A DNA stretch of 6,529 nucleotides from an uncultured Achromobacter sp. GTDB lineage: Bacteria > Pseudomonadota > Gammaproteobacteria > Burkholderiales > Burkholderiaceae_B. Position 1 is the first letter of the stretch. Every line of letters begins with the position of its first letter. Positions 4,641 through 6,529 of this stretch are shown piece by piece. Made by a program: the position numbers and the translations under genes. The DNA lies in contig CAJYKY010000549.1 in assembly GCA_913775005.1 (NCBI GenBank), forward strand, positions 1 through 6,529. The letters run 5' to 3'. The notes under the pieces are model-generated. The model had not been told where the DNA came from. It searched no databases and saw nothing but the letters and a program-made list of their open reading frames with translations.

Positions 4641-5756
4641 ATGACGCACGAACGCACTCCTTCCGCTCTTCCTCCCTCCCGCCCCTTGCTTCCCTCTCGC
4701 TCGCTGGCGCGGCATCTGGTGATCCGCCTGATGCCGCCGATTCTGCTGCTCGTCCTGCTGGACCTGGCGGCCACCTGGGTCATCACGCACAAGATCGACA
4801 TGTCGCTCTGGATGCTGGAAGACTTCTTCTGGCTGATGGTGGTGGGGCAGGTGGCGCTGATTGCGCTGTTCACGTGGGTGGTGGTGCAGGGCGTGCGCTC
4901 CGGGCTGCGGTCGGTGAACCATCTGTCCGAGGAAATCCGGCAACGCTCCATCGATGACATGCAGCCGCTGGAAGTGGCGGGCGTGCCGGTGGAAATCGAA
5001 CCGCTGGTCACGCACACCAATGATCTGCTGCTGCGCCTGGACGCATCGCTCGCGGCGCAGCGCCGCTTCATCGGCCACGCCGCGCACCAGTTGCGCACGC
5101 CCTTGTCCGGCTTGCGGCTGGAATCCGAACTGATGCTGGCGCGCCCGCTGCCTGACGATGTGCGGGCACGCGCCGAACGTATCAAGGCTGTCAGCGACCG
5201 CATGATCCGGCTGGGGCAGCAGTTGCTGGTGCTGGCGCGCGCCGACCCGAATGCGCGGCCCCAAGACAGCTTTGTGCGTATCGATCTGTGCGAATGGGTG
5301 CGCGTGCACGGCGCGGAATGGTTTCCGCGCGTGCGTGAGGCGCGCTACGAGCTGGACCTGGTGGCGCCCGATGCGCCTATCTGGATCGACGCCGACCCGC
5401 TGCTGCTGGCCGAGCTGCTGGGTAACCTGATCGACAACGCCTTACGCTACGGCAACGAGACCGGCCGCATCACGCTGATCGTGGGCGCCAATCCCCCGTC
5501 TCTTACCGTCGAAGACGACGGCCCGGGCATTCCGGTGGATGAGCGCGACCGCGTGTTCGAAGCCTTTTACCGCTCGCCCACCGCCACGGCGGGCGGCTCC
5601 GGCCTGGGGCTGGCCATCGTGCGCGAGATCGCGCATGCGCATGGCGCCTGGTGGAAGCTGACCAGCCGCCCCGACTTTTCCGGAACGCGTCTGTCCGTCG
5701 TGTTCCCCGGCCCCCGCAAAGGGGCTCAACTCACTCGTCAAGAACCCTCATCATGA
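4641..5756 (+). CDS. Two-component sensor histidine kinase (TctE/QseC-like, minimal sensor)
   Basis: The protein has 371 residues from ATG 4641, preferred because GAGGG (4627-4631) lies 9 nt upstream. The in-frame ATG at 4611 would add ten residues but has no Shine-Dalgarno and abuts a hairpin. Two membrane helices (about 26-48 and 62-84) are joined by only about 13 residues, so there is no folded periplasmic sensor domain. A HAMP-like linker (about 85-135) follows. The HisKA motif is AAHQLRTPL with phospho-acceptor His149. The ATPase domain has the N box (Asn262, Asn266 in LLGNLIDNALRYG), G1 DDGPGIP (292-298), an F-box RVFEAFYR and G2 GGSGLGLAIV. All catalytic motifs are intact. It pairs with the upstream regulator (66-nt gap) and its stop overlaps the kup start. 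The signal is unknown; it may be read in the membrane or from a partner protein. Confidence 0.93.
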   Translation: MTHERTPSALPPSRPLLPSRSLARHLVIRLMPPILLLVLLDLAATWVITHKIDMSLWMLEDFFWLMVVGQVALIALFTWVVVQGVRSGLRSVNHLSEEIRQRSIDDMQPLEVAGVPVEIEPLVTHTNDLLLRLDASLAAQRRFIGHAAHQLRTPLSGLRLESELMLARPLPDDVRARAERIKAVSDRMIRLGQQLLVLARADPNARPQDSFVRIDLCEWVRVHGAEWFPRVREARYELDLVAPDAPIWIDADPLLLAELLGNLIDNALRYGNETGRITLIVGANPPSLTVEDDGPGIPVDERDRVFEAFYRSPTATAGGSGLGLAIVREIAHAHGAWWKLTSRPDFSGTRLSVVFPGPRKGAQLTRQEPSS

Positions 5757-6529
5757 GCCAAGCTTCGGCTGGTGTTCCTTCCCCGTCTGGCGCTCACGCA
5801 GGCGGGGTGCATGCCCCATCATCGCGCGCAGCGCTCATCATGGGCGCGCTGGGCGTGGTCTATGGCGATATCGGCACGAGTCCGCTGTATACGCTGCGGG
5901 CCTGCCTGACGGGCCTGTCCGTGCACACGGATCTGGAACCGGCGCATCTGCTGGGCGTGCTGTCCATCCTGTTCTGGATGTTGATGGTGGTGGTGTCGCT
6001 GAAGTACGTCACGCTGGTGCTGCGCGCCGACAACCGCGGCGAGGGCGGCACGCTGGCGCTGCTGGAACTGGCGGTGCGCAACCGTGACGGCAAGCTGCGC
6101 TGGGTGTTGATCGTGCTGGGCATTTTTGGCGCCGCACTGTTCTATGGCGACAGCATGATCACGCCTGCCATCTCCGTGCTGTCGGCGCTGGAGGGCATCG
6201 GCATCGTCTCGCACACGCTGGATGCGTGGGTGGTGCCCATTGCACTGGTGGTGCTGGTGGCCTTGTTTGCGATTCAGTCGCACGGCACCGGTACGATGGG
6301 CAAGCTGTTTGGCCCCGTGATGCTGGTGTGGTTCGGCACGCTGGCCGCGCTGGGCGCCTGGCAGGTGTGGCAGACGCCCGAGGTCCTGCAAGCGCTGAAC
6401 CCGATGTGGGGCCTGCGCTTCATCGTGGAATTTCCGCTGATCAGCTTCGTGCTGCTGGGCGCGGTGGTGTTGGCGCTGACCGGCGCCGAGGCCCTGTATG
6501 CCGACATGGGTCACTTTGGCCGCCCGGCC
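5753..6529 (+). CDS. kup: Low-affinity potassium transporter Kup (3' truncated by window)
   Basis: The first 259 residues of a protein usually about 625-630 long are present; the frame is open to the window edge. Kup is an inner-membrane K+:H+ symporter that also imports caesium. Hallmarks are GVVYGDIGTSPLYTLR with Asp39, equivalent to E. coli Asp23, and the NRGEGGTLALL loop (94-104). FYGDSMITPAISVLSALEG (130-148) and GAEALYADMGHFG (244-256) with Glu246 follow. At least five hydrophobic segments are visible, starting near residues 27, 66, 117, 159 and 187. The N-terminus has about 25 Ser/Pro/Gly/His-rich cytoplasmic residues before the first helix. ATG 5753 overlaps the kinase stop (ATGA, 5753-5756) and has no Shine-Dalgarno, so translation is probably coupled to the kinase. 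This makes it the third gene of the two-component operon. Confidence 0.95.
   Translation, partial: MSQASAGVPSPSGAHAGGVHAPSSRAALIMGALGVVYGDIGTSPLYTLRACLTGLSVHTDLEPAHLLGVLSILFWMLMVVVSLKYVTLVLRADNRGEGGTLALLELAVRNRDGKLRWVLIVLGIFGAALFYGDSMITPAISVLSALEGIGIVSHTLDAWVVPIALVVLVALFAIQSHGTGTMGKLFGPVMLVWFGTLAALGAWQVWQTPEVLQALNPMWGLRFIVEFPLISFVLLGAVVLALTGAEALYADMGHFGRPA

Noticed and set aside
3684..5309. 541-codon open frame on the - strand opposite exbD, regulator and kinase
   Set aside because: His/Gln/Arg-rich shadow frame typical of high-GC genes, spanning three firm + strand genes and two intergenic signals.
5819..6514. 231-codon open frame on the - strand opposite kup
   Set aside because: Gln/His/Arg-rich antisense shadow; the + frame has clear Kup signatures throughout.

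Overview
The window looks like chromosomal DNA of a betaproteobacterium, most likely Alcaligenaceae (Achromobacter/Bordetella type). This rests on the GC-rich coding sequence with strong third-position GC bias, the protein sequences themselves, and the mix of a PiuC-like hydroxylase, a TonB-ExbB-ExbD operon and a two-component/Kup operon. The genus is inferred from recollection of protein families, not from a search. All recognisable genes are on the + strand. There is no sign of a mobile element, CRISPR array or phage.

Layout. (1) 1-336 is the 3' half of an Fe(II)/2-oxoglutarate dioxygenase of the PiuC/YbiX (PKHD) type, followed by a terminator hairpin. (2) 337-690 is a 354-nt gap with a good sigma70 promoter at 451-479 and a roughly 200-nt leader for the HU gene at 691-963. 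(3) 964-1314 holds a strong promoter, a complete tRNA-Val(UAC) at 1130-1205 with encoded CCA, a short 13-bp tandem repeat, and a clear intrinsic terminator. (4) 1315-1578 is a regulatory gap with a perfect 7-1-7 palindrome that fits a Fur box, and a structured leader. (5) 1579-3837 is tonB-exbB-exbD, tightly packed (1-nt gap, then 1-nt overlap) and closed by a textbook terminator at 3852-3880. (6) 3903-5756 encodes an OmpR-type response regulator and a histidine kinase. The kinase stop codon overlaps the start of kup (5753 to the window edge), a potassium transporter gene cut by the window end.

How the genes work together. TonB, ExbB and ExbD form the inner-membrane motor that uses the proton gradient to power outer-membrane receptors for iron complexes. 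The Fur-type palindrome and the nearby PiuC-like gene fit an iron-uptake neighbourhood, interrupted by the housekeeping pair HU and tRNA-Val. The second half is a separate transcription unit. Its promoter -10 box lies so close to the response-regulator ATG that the mRNA may be leaderless. The kinase senses with two membrane helices and almost no periplasmic loop, and is translationally coupled to the K+ transporter. A role for this two-component system in potassium or osmotic control of kup is a reasonable inference, but nothing in the sequence proves it.
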